From: a virus
DNA: 64,000 bases
IMG/VR virus record: IMGVR_UViG_3300042482_001698
Coordinates: 19,755 to 83,754 of that record
Strand: one strand, 5' to 3'
Shown here piece by piece: positions 40,683-49,962 of this stretch. The notes under the pieces were generated by a model. That model was not told the DNA's origin. It ran no database searches and saw only the letters and a program-made list of their open reading frames with translations. The position numbers and the translations under genes are program-made. Numbering within the stretch: position 1 is the stretch's first letter; each line of letters starts with the position of its first letter.

Positions 40683-41999
40683 TTAGTTAACTAGCTCTAG
40701 TATTTTCGGTAACTTGCCAATATACTGCTGATAACACTTAATTGCTTTTTGTCCATACAAGGTAAATGTATCGCCATGCTTCAAAGGTTTATCAACATAA
40801 GAAACATAAACAGTTTGATTTTCAAGATTAAGAACAATATGTTCTATTCTATCTGGAAGATTCTGACTGACTATAGCCGTGTAATCTATAACATTAACTC
40901 TAAATGTGTAAGCTGGTAATGGATAATTTGTACTTGTATCATCCGTTATGGCCATAGTACTGCCGTAGCCTCCGGCTGAAACGAATTTCCAATTTTTGTC
41001 TGAAGCAATTTGAATTGGTGAAGAACTGTCATTTTCAGTTCCGTTTCCTAATTTACCGCTGTAGTTGTCTCCCCATACCCATAAAGTACCATTAGACTTT
41101 AATGCGACAACACTACTGGTTCCAGCAGAAGCACTTGCCCAATTAGAAGCATTTCCGACTTGAACTGGAGACGATACTATTGCTGTATATCCGTTCCCTA
41201 ATGCTCCGCTGTCTCCCTCGCCCCATGCCCAGAGAGTGCCATTTTCTTTCAGTGCTACTGCATTATATAAACTGACAGAAACACTTGACCAATTACTTAG
41301 ACTTCCAACTTGAGCAGGCGAAGACAAACTAATGGTATCGCCGTTTCCCAAAATTCCAAAATTTCCTTCTCCCCAAGACCAAAGAGTTCCATTGTTTTTT
41401 ATGGCAAAAGAAGATAAAGCTGAAGCAGAAATTTGCTTCCAATCATTATCTGTTGTTATTTGAACTGGGGAAGAATATGTAAATGTGTCATTTTGACCCA
41501 ATTGTCCACTACTACCTTCTCCCCATCCCCAAAGAGTTCCATCTGTTTTGATTGCTAATGCATGGGCACCTGTATTTGAAATTTGATCCCAATTAGAATC
41601 ACTTCCAACCTGCACAGGAGATGATCTAGCATCGGTATCATTTAATCCAAGAATACCAGAATAATTAACTCCCCATGTCCACAAAGTGCCATCTGATCTA
41701 ATAGCAGAATTATTGAAAAATCCTGCTGAAATTTCTTTCCATGAAAAACTTCCTATTTGAACTGGAGATGAATAACTAATGTTTTCGTTATTTCCAATTG
41801 ATCCTCCTGAGCCTTCGCCCCAAGACCAAAGTGTTCCATTTGTTTTAATGCCAAGAGTATGAGTGGAACTGGTAGAAACTTTTGCCCAAACGCCTCCAGA
41901 TAGTATGTTTTGAACTGGAGAAGATCTGTTAATAACAGTTCCATCTCCTAATACACCAGAATTGTTAATCCCCCACGCCCAAAGCTCATTGCCAGCCAT
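40683..41999 (-). CDS. RCC1-repeat beta-propeller with shared C-terminal module
   Basis: A 438-residue protein. Residues about 5-350 hold seven RCC1 repeats of about 48 residues (each GTLW.WG...GxLG.....SSPVQ.....W), a closed seven-bladed propeller. Residues about 355-438 are the shared module (YTFRVNVIDYTAIVSQNLP ... IGKLPKILELV). Phage RCC1 propellers are often tail or surface receptor-binding parts. The same C-terminal module in two unlike proteins points to a common docking partner on the virion. AAAGGAG precedes the ATG. Confidence 0.82.
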   Translation of the reverse strand: MAGNELWAWGINNSGVLGDGTVINRSSPVQNILSGGVWAKVSTSSTHTLGIKTNGTLWSWGEGSGGSIGNNENISYSSPVQIGSFSWKEISAGFFNNSAIRSDGTLWTWGVNYSGILGLNDTDARSSPVQVGSDSNWDQISNTGAHALAIKTDGTLWGWGEGSSGQLGQNDTFTYSSPVQITTDNDWKQISASALSSFAIKNNGTLWSWGEGNFGILGNGDTISLSSPAQVGSLSNWSSVSVSLYNAVALKENGTLWAWGEGDSGALGNGYTAIVSSPVQVGNASNWASASAGTSSVVALKSNGTLWVWGDNYSGKLGNGTENDSSSPIQIASDKNWKFVSAGGYGSTMAITDDTSTNYPLPAYTFRVNVIDYTAIVSQNLPDRIEHIVLNLENQTVYVSYVDKPLKHGDTFTLYGQKAIKCYQQYIGKLPKILELVN

Positions 42000-42008
42000 A
42001 ATGCTCCT

Positions 42009-42587
42009 TTACTTTATTTTCTTGAAAACAGAATATGGATAATTTTCATTATATTTCTTGTTATCTTTTCCAAATTTTACAAATGTGCCGCTATCATTTT
42101 TCACTGATAATGGTTCAAATGAATCAGCAATACTTGTATCTGTCATCTTGAAATTTGAATTATAAATTACAAAATAACCATCCTTGTTGAGCTTATTGGA
42201 CAATTCAATAACAGCTTTCTCAAATTTAGAGAAAGGATAAATTTCACTGCAATCTTCTTTATTTTCCAATTGTGGATATCGACAGAAAACAGATAATGCA
42301 AAAATAAAATCAAATGTACCATGACCTTCAACCGTTGTATCATAAGATATTTTATCACTATTTTTCATTCTATTAGCAACTTTTATAAGTCTTTTATTAA
42401 TATCAACTCCAACAATTTCCGATTCTGGGAAGTAATTTTTTAATGTTTTGCATTCTAATCCAATTGAACATCCGAAAGACATAATTCGGATTTTTCCTGT
42501 TTTTAATTTTGAACAGTAATCAAACAAATCAGGATAACGATTGTTTTTCGTTATTCCAATATATTGATGTGTTTTATTTCTATCCAT
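42009..42587 (-). CDS. Class I SAM methyltransferase
   Basis: A 192-residue protein: motif I IRIMSFGCSIGLECKTL, motif II EIVGVDINKRLI and motif IV DFIFALSVFCRY, with a GYFVIYNSN strand later. It looks like a small-molecule or CheR-like methyltransferase; the substrate is unknown. AAGGA precedes the ATG. Its stop is 10 nt before the RCC1 gene ATG, so they are probably one operon. Confidence 0.8.
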   Translation of the reverse strand: MDRNKTHQYIGITKNNRYPDLFDYCSKLKTGKIRIMSFGCSIGLECKTLKNYFPESEIVGVDINKRLIKVANRMKNSDKISYDTTVEGHGTFDFIFALSVFCRYPQLENKEDCSEIYPFSKFEKAVIELSNKLNKDGYFVIYNSNFKMTDTSIADSFEPLSVKNDSGTFVKFGKDNKKYNENYPYSVFKKIK

Positions 42588-42678
42588 AATATTCCTTAAA
42601 ATAAGTTTTAATTCACTTCTTTATCCTAAATGCATAAAAAATCACCTATGTATTTATAAAATTTTCTTCAGATTTAAT

Positions 42679-42707
42679 TTGACAACAGACTTTATTGGTA
42701 ATATTTT
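42679..42707 (+). promoter_or_regulatory. Possible sigma70-like promoter
   Basis: TTGACA (42679-42684) with TATTTT 17 nt later (42702-42707), 36 nt before the second sigma factor gene. Confidence 0.4.
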
Positions 42708-42743
42708 ATGTATATGGCTATTTATTTTTGATCAGAGGCATCT

Positions 42744-43646
42744 ATGAATAAGTCTGATTTTTCTCACGAAAAAATTAAATTCTTTCATCATGTTAGTTTT
42801 GATGACATTAATCAACGTATGAAAATAATGGGAATAATTCCCGAACACAAAGAATTCCAGAAAAGTCTAAACAAAGTTCAAAAAATCAAGACTGATAAAA
42901 TAAACCCAGAAATGCTTCCATGTTATCAATCTGCTCTCCTCAACTTCCCACAAGAACAACATCTTTTCAGAAAACTTAATTTTTTGAAATATCGTGCAAA
43001 GAATTTATTTGCTAATACAGACGTAAAATACCCAGAAGCGAAAAAAAAACTTGCAAATCATATTCATCGAAAATCTCTCGAAGTCAGAAACCAAATTGCT
43101 GAATGCAATTTCCGTTTAGCAACGCAAATCATGAAACATAAAAATGCAATGCAAGATGGCAACAGCACTGAACAAATGCTAAGTGATGCTTATTTCGATG
43201 TTTTGAAAGCTGTTGATTACTTCAACTGGACACTTGGCCACAGGTTTTCAACATATGCTACTTGGGTAGTGAAAAAGAATTTCTTTCGAGACGCTAAGAC
43301 CAAAATGAATCAGGCTGAAAAAGTTGCCTACCTCGATGATTCCCGTGCGGAAATGATCGAGGACAGAGGAACTGGAGAAGCTGATGAAAAGAACCATGAG
43401 TCGAGACAATGTCTAATTAAACGACTGATTGGAATGCTGGTTCGTGAGAATATTGGCACAGACAGAGTGAGACAGGCATATGTGCTTGAAAAATACTTCG
43501 GGGTTAACGGTCGTGATAAAATGACGCTTGAACAAATCAGCGAAGAAGTAGGAGTCACGAAAGAAAGAGTCCGACAGTTAAAAGAAAAAGGCTTAGAATG
43601 GATTAGGGAAAAGGTGCTGGAATTAGGACTTTCTATTGATGATTAG
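42744..43646 (+). CDS. RpoD-like sigma-70 factor
   Basis: A 300-residue sigma factor. Region 2 (about 128-195) shows NFRLATQIMKHK, DAYFDVLKAVDYFNW, RFSTYATWVVKKNFFRDA; region 4 (about 245-290) shows YFGVNGRDKMTLEQISEEVG and TKERVRQLKEKGLEWIREKV, the -35-reading HTH. There is no region 1.1. The N-terminal 90 residues are unusual and lysine-rich. It is the most typical of the four sigma-like proteins and may read the TTTACA/TATAAT class. AGAGG precedes the ATG. Confidence 0.9.
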   Translation: MNKSDFSHEKIKFFHHVSFDDINQRMKIMGIIPEHKEFQKSLNKVQKIKTDKINPEMLPCYQSALLNFPQEQHLFRKLNFLKYRAKNLFANTDVKYPEAKKKLANHIHRKSLEVRNQIAECNFRLATQIMKHKNAMQDGNSTEQMLSDAYFDVLKAVDYFNWTLGHRFSTYATWVVKKNFFRDAKTKMNQAEKVAYLDDSRAEMIEDRGTGEADEKNHESRQCLIKRLIGMLVRENIGTDRVRQAYVLEKYFGVNGRDKMTLEQISEEVGVTKERVRQLKEKGLEWIREKVLELGLSIDD

Positions 43647-43654
43647 ATTTTTGC

Positions 43655-43683
43655 TTTACATTCAATAAAAAGACGAGTATACT
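43655..43683 (+). promoter_or_regulatory. Strong sigma70-like promoter
   Basis: TTTACA (43655-43660), a 17-nt spacer and TATACT (43678-43683). The -35 context GCTTTACATTCA matches that of the promoter at 8124. It drives the gene at 43779. Confidence 0.7.
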
Positions 43684-43778
43684 GATTTTGTTGACGCAAA
43701 CGATGTGGTCCTGACTCACAATGTGTGGTAAGTCAGGTCAACCTTCGCAAAGTATGTGTCAGCAAAGGGTTAGATGAC

Positions 43779-44672
43779 ATGTCAACTAAGCGTGCTGTTT
43801 CTTCGCAACAGATTTCCTCTACTGTTGCCTCTGTGGGTGTCAAAAAAACTGGTCTGGCTGGTCTTGCCAATATTGCCAGTAAGTCATCGTCGTCAAACAA
43901 CAAGCCCCAGAAATGGGAAATGCCTTTGACTCCTGAGTCTCAATTGCAGGCTCAACGATGGATCGCCGCCAAAAGCGTCCTTGAGCCTGTGATGGCTCGT
44001 GTCGAGAACAGCAAGGACGAATTCGTCCAATATGCCATGGGTGTGATGGCCCAGAAGCTTTTCGACAGCAAGAGCAAACCCTCCAACCCAGTTGTTGTCA
44101 TCCGCAAAGAGGATGGGAGCATCGATAGCACTTTTCAGTTTTTGATGACAGACAAGTTCAAAGTGAAGCTGCCTGAAGCTCCAGTTGATCAGGATGTAGC
44201 AGAATTTTACGCTACCATCTTTTCTGATTTGGGTTTGCATCCTCACGATGCTAACAATTTGGTTGAAAGCGAACTCGATCTTTCGCCAAGCATTGAATTC
44301 CGCAGTCCCAAAGAATTGACTTCGGGTCGTTACGGCGAGAACAGGGAATGGGTCGAATCCACTCCAGCAGAAAAGTTGGCAGGTGAAAAAATGACTGCCC
44401 TTGTCTTGTGGAATGGACAAGGTAAAGCTCCTGCTGCTTTGACCGATGAAGAGAAGGCTTTGGTGGTTGTGAGTTCAGCTTCCGTGAAAATCAGGGCTGG
44501 GTTCTTTGATCGTCTCTCAACCTATTGCCGTTCTGTGGATCAGGTTGTGGCAGTTTTAGGCTTGATCCAACCTGTAGTCTATCCAGCGTATGCTAAGTTT
44601 GCCACGAATGATTCTGTGACAGTGCAGGCACAGCGAAAAATCACGGCTGCTGCGGAAATTTTAGGTGGATAA
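43779..44672 (+). CDS. Probable highly expressed protein of unknown function
   Basis: A 297-residue protein with codon use richer in G and C than most neighbours, as in strongly expressed genes. The N-terminal 45 residues are Ser/Lys/Ala-rich (SSQQISSTVASVG), the rest is mixed alpha/beta with an acidic, Pro-rich middle. No family is recognised; structural or nucleic-acid-binding roles are both possible. ATG 43779 is chosen after a weak GGGTTAG. It is flanked by a strong promoter and a stable hairpin. Confidence 0.6.
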   Translation: MSTKRAVSSQQISSTVASVGVKKTGLAGLANIASKSSSSNNKPQKWEMPLTPESQLQAQRWIAAKSVLEPVMARVENSKDEFVQYAMGVMAQKLFDSKSKPSNPVVVIRKEDGSIDSTFQFLMTDKFKVKLPEAPVDQDVAEFYATIFSDLGLHPHDANNLVESELDLSPSIEFRSPKELTSGRYGENREWVESTPAEKLAGEKMTALVLWNGQGKAPAALTDEEKALVVVSSASVKIRAGFFDRLSTYCRSVDQVVAVLGLIQPVVYPAYAKFATNDSVTVQAQRKITAAAEILGG

Positions 44673-44691
44673 TAAAACCTAAAGTTGTTAA

Positions 44692-44726
44692 TATAAGGGG
44701 GAAGGCTCAATGCTTTCCCCCTTATA
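44692..44726 (+). terminator. Hairpin terminator
   Basis: A 12-bp stem TATAAGGGGGAA / TTCCCCCTTATA with an 11-nt loop. There is only a short T run, so it may also protect the mRNA 3' end. Confidence 0.7.
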
Positions 44727-44741
44727 ATTTGCTGGTGAATT

Positions 44742-45323
44742 ATGACAATTGATTTTTCAGAAAATAGTTACAAGTTAACTGAATCATTAAGTTTGTGTAA
44801 ATCAGTTAAGCAAAAAGCATGTTTGATTATTGATTTTTACAATTCAAGGCGTATCAATGGATCATTAGAGCCAAGATGGATTCATCGTGCTTACGAATTA
44901 TTGCAAGAATATATTGATGACAAAATAGACAAAAAAGATTATTCTATTTGTGCAGAATTAATTCGTAGCCATGAAATGGCTGATGGTTCAGAGGTTCCTG
45001 CATTTCCGAATGTTCCTAGCAGTCCTGTAAGGATTATTCATGAGGGGTGGAAAATTGGCACACCAACTTGGATATTTCTTGGGAGGAATTATCCTGATGC
45101 AGCGCATGAAGTTGGATATGGTTGGGTTGTAGTTAAGCGTCAGGTTCCCAGTGATTTTTATAAATTATTTGATTCTTCTATTTCAGACACAGTTTGGATT
45201 GGGTATCATTTAAATGATCAGATGGGTTTTGATGCTACGAATGCCAATTGCATAGGGCCAGCAATTAATTATGAAGATTTGATTGCTGCAATAAAAAGGC
45301 AAACAATAAGTAATGGAAAATAA
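44742..45323 (+). CDS. Hypothetical protein
   Basis: A 193-residue soluble protein, helical in the first half and beta-rich with Trp/Gly in the second (GTPTWIFLGRNYPDAAHEVG, SDTVWIGYHLNDQMG). No family is recognised. GGTGA precedes the ATG. Confidence 0.6.
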   Translation: MTIDFSENSYKLTESLSLCKSVKQKACLIIDFYNSRRINGSLEPRWIHRAYELLQEYIDDKIDKKDYSICAELIRSHEMADGSEVPAFPNVPSSPVRIIHEGWKIGTPTWIFLGRNYPDAAHEVGYGWVVVKRQVPSDFYKLFDSSISDTVWIGYHLNDQMGFDATNANCIGPAINYEDLIAAIKRQTISNGK

Positions 45324-45414
45324 ATATAACTTGATAGGTAGAATTGTTTTCATTTTTTCTTAGAAATATATTAACTGTCAGTGGTGTTTATTTTGTTGTC
45401 AATGGAATTTCATA

Positions 45415-45600
45415 ATGGAAATTGAAATTAACAAAGATGATATTTTGGATTATTTTGATGATGGGAAATCCATTCTTTTGTCTTACAGAAATATTTACAA
45501 GGAAATTAAAATTTTAACTCAAGTTAAAATTGAGGAAAACAAACATTCTATAGAAAATGTTTGTTTTGTTAAAAATAGAATTTTGCTCAACATTTCTTGA
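45415..45600 (+). CDS. Small hypothetical protein
   Basis: A 61-residue protein of beta/alpha composition. It has only a weak GGAA before the ATG and no family, so it is the least certain of this group. Confidence 0.4.
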   Translation: MEIEINKDDILDYFDDGKSILLSYRNIYKEIKILTQVKIEENKHSIENVCFVKNRILLNIS

Positions 45601-45624
45601 TATTTTCTAAATCTAGAATCATGA

Positions 45625-46302
45625 GTGGAAAGCTATTATATTTTCATGTATTATTGCACTGATAAAATTATTGTAAATCGCCATCTTGCTGGATGTTTTG
45701 CTGGGTCTTATTCAAATCATATAATATATATTTTTCAGCATAATTCAAAAGGTGCAATTGGTCTTTTGCTTAATGGCGGAAAGATCGGAAACATTACTAG
45801 CAATCAGTTGAAGGACATATTCAATACTAAGGAAGGAAAATATGAAAAATTTAAGGACATGTTGATTAATGGCAATTTGTCTGATATCCCTCTTTTCCTT
45901 GGCGGTAATGAAACGACCAAGGGAATTTATTTTATTCATTCCTATCCAGAATACAGTCAAATAATTGATTCACATGAAAACAAAGAAAAAATTACGTTAA
46001 ATTCGGTTATTGGTGAAGAGAAAAATAAGAATAAACTGAGAGAAGGAGTTTATTTCGGCACTCCTTTCACTTTTGCTGAAATTGTCGAGTCAGAAAAAAT
46101 TGATGTAAATAGGTTTCGTTTTTATTTTGGTCAGCAGTCTTGGGTTTCTGGCCAACTTGAATCAGAGATTCAGGCAGGTTATTGGTCAGTTATTGACGCT
46201 GATGAAGAATATTTTTTTAGTGAATCTAAATGTGAAAATCTTGCTTCTTTAAATCAAAAGCGGCCAGATTTTTTTTCTATGATAGCGCCAAGTCTTAATT
46301 AA
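45625..46302 (+). CDS. YqgE/AlgH (UPF0301) family protein
   Basis: A protein of about 225 residues with family motifs: HNSKGAIGLLLN (about 39-50), an internal YFIHSYPEY, GVYFGTPFTFAEIV and RFYFGQQSWVSGQLESEIQ with WSVIDADEEYFF. These are the usual UPF0301 hallmarks. The family's biochemical role is not established. The frame begins at a GTG (45625); an ATG at 45646 (MYYCTDKIIVN) is closer to the normal family start. No Shine-Dalgarno. Such proteins are unusual in phages. Confidence 0.85.
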   Translation: MESYYIFMYYCTDKIIVNRHLAGCFAGSYSNHIIYIFQHNSKGAIGLLLNGGKIGNITSNQLKDIFNTKEGKYEKFKDMLINGNLSDIPLFLGGNETTKGIYFIHSYPEYSQIIDSHENKEKITLNSVIGEEKNKNKLREGVYFGTPFTFAEIVESEKIDVNRFRFYFGQQSWVSGQLESEIQAGYWSVIDADEEYFFSESKCENLASLNQKRPDFFSMIAPSLN

Positions 46303-46367
46303 AAGAAATTTTGATTCATTTGTTTTATATTTTTTGCTTCCTTAAAATTATCTAGGAGGCAATTTTC

Positions 46368-46799
46368 ATGGACTTATCCTTTTTGAATAAATGTCTTGAT
46401 AAAGATTATTCTATTTGTTTTCGTTTGCCATGTCATAATTATGTTCCACGTCATTTCCACATAACAGAAGCTGCTGTTGTGGAGAAAAAATTCACGGACT
46501 GTGGTGGTAATAAGCATCAAGAAAAATATATTAGCTTACAGATTTGGGTATCAGATGATACAGATCATCAATTGACATCTGAAAAAATGCGTAAATTATT
46601 ATCAACGATTGATAAGGGCAATGAATGTTTGCCTGTAAAAATTGAATATGAAGAAAAAACTTTAGTTTTTTATGATATTTGTGAGGCACAATATAGTTCT
46701 GATCACTTGATCTTTAATTTGGGTCGGATTGTTGCTAAGTGTCTTGCTGAAGATCAATGCAAGCCAAAAACTAATTGTTGTAATTCTAACTGTTGTTGA
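46368..46799 (+). CDS. DUF6428-like protein with Cys-rich tail
   Basis: A 143-residue protein: HFHITEAAVVEKKFTDCGG (29-47), LQIWVSDDTDHQLTSEK and a beta-rich end, as in the DUF6428 family of unknown function. The tail CKPKTNCCNSNCC has five Cys and looks metal-binding. AGGAGG 6 nt before the ATG gives strong translation. Confidence 0.7.
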   Translation: MDLSFLNKCLDKDYSICFRLPCHNYVPRHFHITEAAVVEKKFTDCGGNKHQEKYISLQIWVSDDTDHQLTSEKMRKLLSTIDKGNECLPVKIEYEEKTLVFYDICEAQYSSDHLIFNLGRIVAKCLAEDQCKPKTNCCNSNCC

Positions 46800-46809
46800 G
46801 GACATTCGC

Positions 46810-47067
46810 ATGTTTGAGCCTATGTTGCCTTTAGTCCAGCCTGAGACATGTTTTTCTATTGAAAAAGAATGCATGAATGTCAATGATATTGATCTTGTTA
46901 AAAAATTGTATAAACAAGTAAAGAAGAAAAACCCTGTTATTGCAACTTGGATTAATGCATGGGCCAAGAAGACCAAAGACAGATTTGGCGCTATGGCCTG
47001 TGCTCTGATTGTTTATCGTCTCCTTGAGAGTCAAGACGAGGCTGACATGATGAATGAACTTTTGTGA
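46810..47067 (+). CDS. Small helical protein
   Basis: An 85-residue helical protein (LVKKLYKQVKKKNPVIATWI, RFGAMACALIVYRLLESQ). GAGGA overlaps the previous stop 7 nt before ATG 46810, so the two are co-translated. No family is recognised. Confidence 0.6.
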   Translation: MFEPMLPLVQPETCFSIEKECMNVNDIDLVKKLYKQVKKKNPVIATWINAWAKKTKDRFGAMACALIVYRLLESQDEADMMNELL

Positions 47068-47141
47068 AATTCTTGGTTGTGGGTCATTTTTGCTTATTGA
47101 TTGTCTAAATAAGTTAAAATGACTCATAACCAAGGAGCATG

Positions 47142-47570
47142 ATGGAAAAAGATTGTCGCACCTTGGGTGAAAAGGTAAGTGATTCAGTTGCTAGATTTGG
47201 AGGTTCTTGGAACTTTATCCTTTCTGGTTTTGCTATTATTTTAGCATGGGGCATAATTAACAATATTTATTTTCTTCCTCACTGGGATGAATATCCATTT
47301 ATTTTGTTAAATTTATTTCTTTCTCTCATAGCAGCTTTTCAAGCGCCATTTATTCTAATGGCACAGAAAAGAGTTGAAGTAAAACAAGACGCCATTTATA
47401 GGACTCTTTTCAGGGAAATCAAAGAATTAGTGGAAATTGATTTGAGTTTAGAGCATGAAGTTCTTGAGACAAATAAAAAGTTAGAACAAGAAATTCAACT
47501 CATTAAACAAATTTTAGAAAAGCCGCAAGATGAAGAAAGAAAAGATGAAGAGAAAAAAACAGTTTTCTAA
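47142..47570 (+). CDS. DUF1003-family membrane protein
   Basis: A 142-residue protein with the DUF1003 pattern: LGEKVSDSVARFGGSWNFIL, one TM helix (about 22-42), WDEYPFILLNLFLSLIAAFQ with a second helix and APFILMAQKR, then a long charged coiled coil. Function is not known. AAGGAG sets the start at the second ATG (47142). The 3' end leads into an HNH gene. Confidence 0.8.
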   Translation: MEKDCRTLGEKVSDSVARFGGSWNFILSGFAIILAWGIINNIYFLPHWDEYPFILLNLFLSLIAAFQAPFILMAQKRVEVKQDAIYRTLFREIKELVEIDLSLEHEVLETNKKLEQEIQLIKQILEKPQDEERKDEEKKTVF

Positions 47571-47627
47571 GGAGGGGGCATTCCTGCTCGACCCTAAAAA
47601 GGTCAAGGTACATTACGCCACAATATC

Positions 47628-48527
47628 ATGAAGTATCGTGCAACTTGCACTATAATTTTTAATTTTGAATCTAATTTGCCATATGAAAAATCTATGGAAT
47701 TAGCTAAAAAATATTTGGAAGAAATTCCAATAAAAGAAGGTGTGGAGGATATTCGCACAATTCTTTCTTTGGACAAAATGAAGGAAAAAGTAGAAAAGAT
47801 TAATTTAGGAGAATTTCTTTTTGAAGAAGTAATGCCCTATATCACTCACGATCCAATTAAGCGTGAATACAAGAATAACAATGACATCTATCAAGTAAAG
47901 ATGAACACTGACAGGTATCATGTGTTTAGAGATAATATTGCTTGTGTTTCATGTGGGCTGAAAGCTACAAAAATTTTACTAGAATGTCATCCATCTGATA
48001 TGGTGCCACATTTTAATTTTTATGGCGAAGAAGATAAGAAAATGATTCTTTTCACTAAAGACCACATAAAGGCGAAAGCATTTGGCGGCGAAGATCAATT
48101 AGACAATTATCAAACCATGTGCTGTATTTGTAACAATTTGAAAGCACACAGTAATTTAACTTTAGAATCAGTTTGTAAATTAAGAAAATTATATAACAAC
48201 AATAAAAGAAAACTAGGAAAGAAAAAACTTCACGATCTAATTGAAAAAGAAAGATCAAGAATTGAACAGCCTTGGCCACACCTAATCATTAAATCAACAT
48301 ACAAACCAAATAATGCTGTTCAATGTTTAGTTGATTTAGTCATCATAGAGAAAGATGGAAACTTAGTTTGCATCCATGCTCAAAACTTAAAAGAAACGCT
48401 AATAAGTAAGGGATTTATTGAAAAAGGAACTTACTTAGAAGAAATACTTGAAATAAATGATGATGTCGCTTGCAATTTACCTAATGGAAAAACAATATTA
48501 ATATACAAAGGAGATGTTGTAAAATGA
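47628..48527 (+). CDS. HNH endonuclease
   Basis: A 299-residue protein. N-terminal helical part (1-95), then HNH core: NIACVSCGLKATKI, LFTKDHIKAKAFGG, LDNYQTMCCICNNLKAHSN (two CxxC zinc pairs and the DH and N residues). The C-terminal ~80 residues form a separate alpha/beta domain that may give DNA specificity. It could be a free-standing homing enzyme. AAGG is distant, so start efficiency may be low. Confidence 0.8.
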   Translation: MKYRATCTIIFNFESNLPYEKSMELAKKYLEEIPIKEGVEDIRTILSLDKMKEKVEKINLGEFLFEEVMPYITHDPIKREYKNNNDIYQVKMNTDRYHVFRDNIACVSCGLKATKILLECHPSDMVPHFNFYGEEDKKMILFTKDHIKAKAFGGEDQLDNYQTMCCICNNLKAHSNLTLESVCKLRKLYNNNKRKLGKKKLHDLIEKERSRIEQPWPHLIIKSTYKPNNAVQCLVDLVIIEKDGNLVCIHAQNLKETLISKGFIEKGTYLEEILEINDDVACNLPNGKTILIYKGDVVK

Positions 48528-48569
48528 AAAAATAATGATAAATAATATAAAGTAGAACAGAGGAGACAA

Positions 48570-49157
48570 ATGGCACTAGAAGATTGGGAAAATGAATTAA
48601 GAAAACAATTTGAAGAAACTGAAGAAAAATCAGCATCAGAAAAATATGTTGATTCAGTTCCACAACAAAAAAATAAAATTGAAGTCCCTTCTCCCGTTAT
48701 CGTTCCCGTCACAGAAAATAAAGACAGTAGCACTTTTGTTTTTTTTGTGCTTCTTGTAATAATTGGCTTGGCTACAATTTTAGTTTATGATAATAAAACT
48801 GGTAATCATTTTAAAAATTGGATTTTTTCCAGTTTTCAAACTAAACAATCTGTTTCAGTCGTAAAAGAAGAAACCTTTGACCCTGAACTTGTTAAATTGA
48901 AAAGCGATATAGATAAATTTAAATTAGAAAACAAATCTTCATTGGATGCAATTAATGCAAAATTAAATGTTAATTCTTCTAAAATTGGTCTGATGGGATT
49001 GTTATTGAATGAAAACTTTTCAATGATTATGAAAGGTGCTGATGCAAGTGACTTTATTTTCTTCAATCGTGATTGGACTCTTGATAGAATGCCCAAATAT
49101 ATTGAACTCACAGAAGATGACAAGGAATATTTGAAAAAGTTTGTTAGGCCCAATTAG
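48570..49157 (+). CDS. Membrane-anchored coiled-coil protein
   Basis: A 195-residue protein. Acidic helix at the N-terminus, a single hydrophobic segment (about 53-72, FVFFVLLVIIGLATILVY), then a charged coiled coil and a small C-terminal domain (DFIFFNRDWTLDRMP). GAGGAG 7 nt before the ATG. It could be an inner-membrane or virion-associated protein. The end overlaps the convergent amidohydrolase-like gene by 4 nt. Confidence 0.65.
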   Translation: MALEDWENELRKQFEETEEKSASEKYVDSVPQQKNKIEVPSPVIVPVTENKDSSTFVFFVLLVIIGLATILVYDNKTGNHFKNWIFSSFQTKQSVSVVKEETFDPELVKLKSDIDKFKLENKSSLDAINAKLNVNSSKIGLMGLLLNENFSMIMKGADASDFIFFNRDWTLDRMPKYIELTEDDKEYLKKFVRPN

Positions 49158-49846
49158 TATAATTTAAAAGCATCATTTCCTGTATAACCACTTGCAACAC
49201 TTGTGTCGTTTATTACTGTGGCCATATAATCAGCAGTAATTATTGCTAAGTCTTTATCTTGTCTTAATTCATAAATAACTTCTATTTGCATCGATGAGAC
49301 ATTTGGATCATAATCCCATTTGCGAAAATATTGATTTAAGTTATTTTTAGACCAACCACTCATCTGACCACCAGCTTTTCCTTCATACGATGTGATTCCA
49401 TTTAAATTTAAATAATTTAAAAAAAGGTTCTTTTGCCAAATATCACAAGATAAACTATTTGGCTTTCCTGCGCCATAGCCGACAACAACATCGAGAAGAG
49501 GATCTTGGGCTATTTTCCTGTGGCGATTGCTCATTCCATGTAAATAAAAGATGTAGACAATTGGATTTGTTTTCAGTATTTTATTTTTAAAGCGAATGAT
49601 TGGGTCTAGAAATTCTTCACGGACAACATCTTCTAAACAATGGTAGACATTATTGCAGTCGGCCTTGTCTCTCATGAAGTCAACGGTTTCGCTTCTTTCC
49701 CATCCTTTATTAATAACTGCATAGGCATCAATTGACTTGGCAATATGATCAGCCATTATGTCAGTATTTTCATCGTCTCCACTATAGCCATGTGGGGCTA
49801 CAATGATTACAGGAATCTTGCCTTCAATAATGCTTACTCTTTCCAT
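49154..49846 (-). CDS. N-formylglutamate-amidohydrolase-like protein
   Basis: A 230-residue protein: PVIIVAPHGYSGDDENTD (12-29), a GWERSETVDFMRDKADCNN segment, YIFYLHGMSN and GGQMSGWSKNNLNQYF before SMQIEVIYELR. These fit the zinc-hydrolase fold of HutG/poly-gamma-glutamate hydrolases, with PHG and LHG as likely metal ligands. It would hydrolyse a small amide or a peptide bond. No Shine-Dalgarno: a TATATAATATA box ends 3 nt before the ATG. Confidence 0.7.
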   Translation of the reverse strand: MERVSIIEGKIPVIIVAPHGYSGDDENTDIMADHIAKSIDAYAVINKGWERSETVDFMRDKADCNNVYHCLEDVVREEFLDPIIRFKNKILKTNPIVYIFYLHGMSNRHRKIAQDPLLDVVVGYGAGKPNSLSCDIWQKNLFLNYLNLNGITSYEGKAGGQMSGWSKNNLNQYFRKWDYDPNVSSMQIEVIYELRQDKDLAIITADYMATVINDTSVASGYTGNDAFKLY

Positions 49847-49849
49847 GTT

Positions 49850-49860
49850 TATATTATATA
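49850..49860 (-). promoter_or_regulatory. TATATAATATA box abutting a start codon
   Basis: On the minus strand TATATAATATA lies 3 nt before the ATG at 49846, so the transcript would start at or inside the start codon. It is identical to the box at 9604. Confidence 0.45.
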
Positions 49861-49962
49861 TTATTCAATAGAAAATCACGACATTTTTAATTGAATAATT
49901 TTCATAAAATAGTAAATAGTATCTATGCCTAACAAGTGGGCCTAAATTTAAGGAGGTGGACG

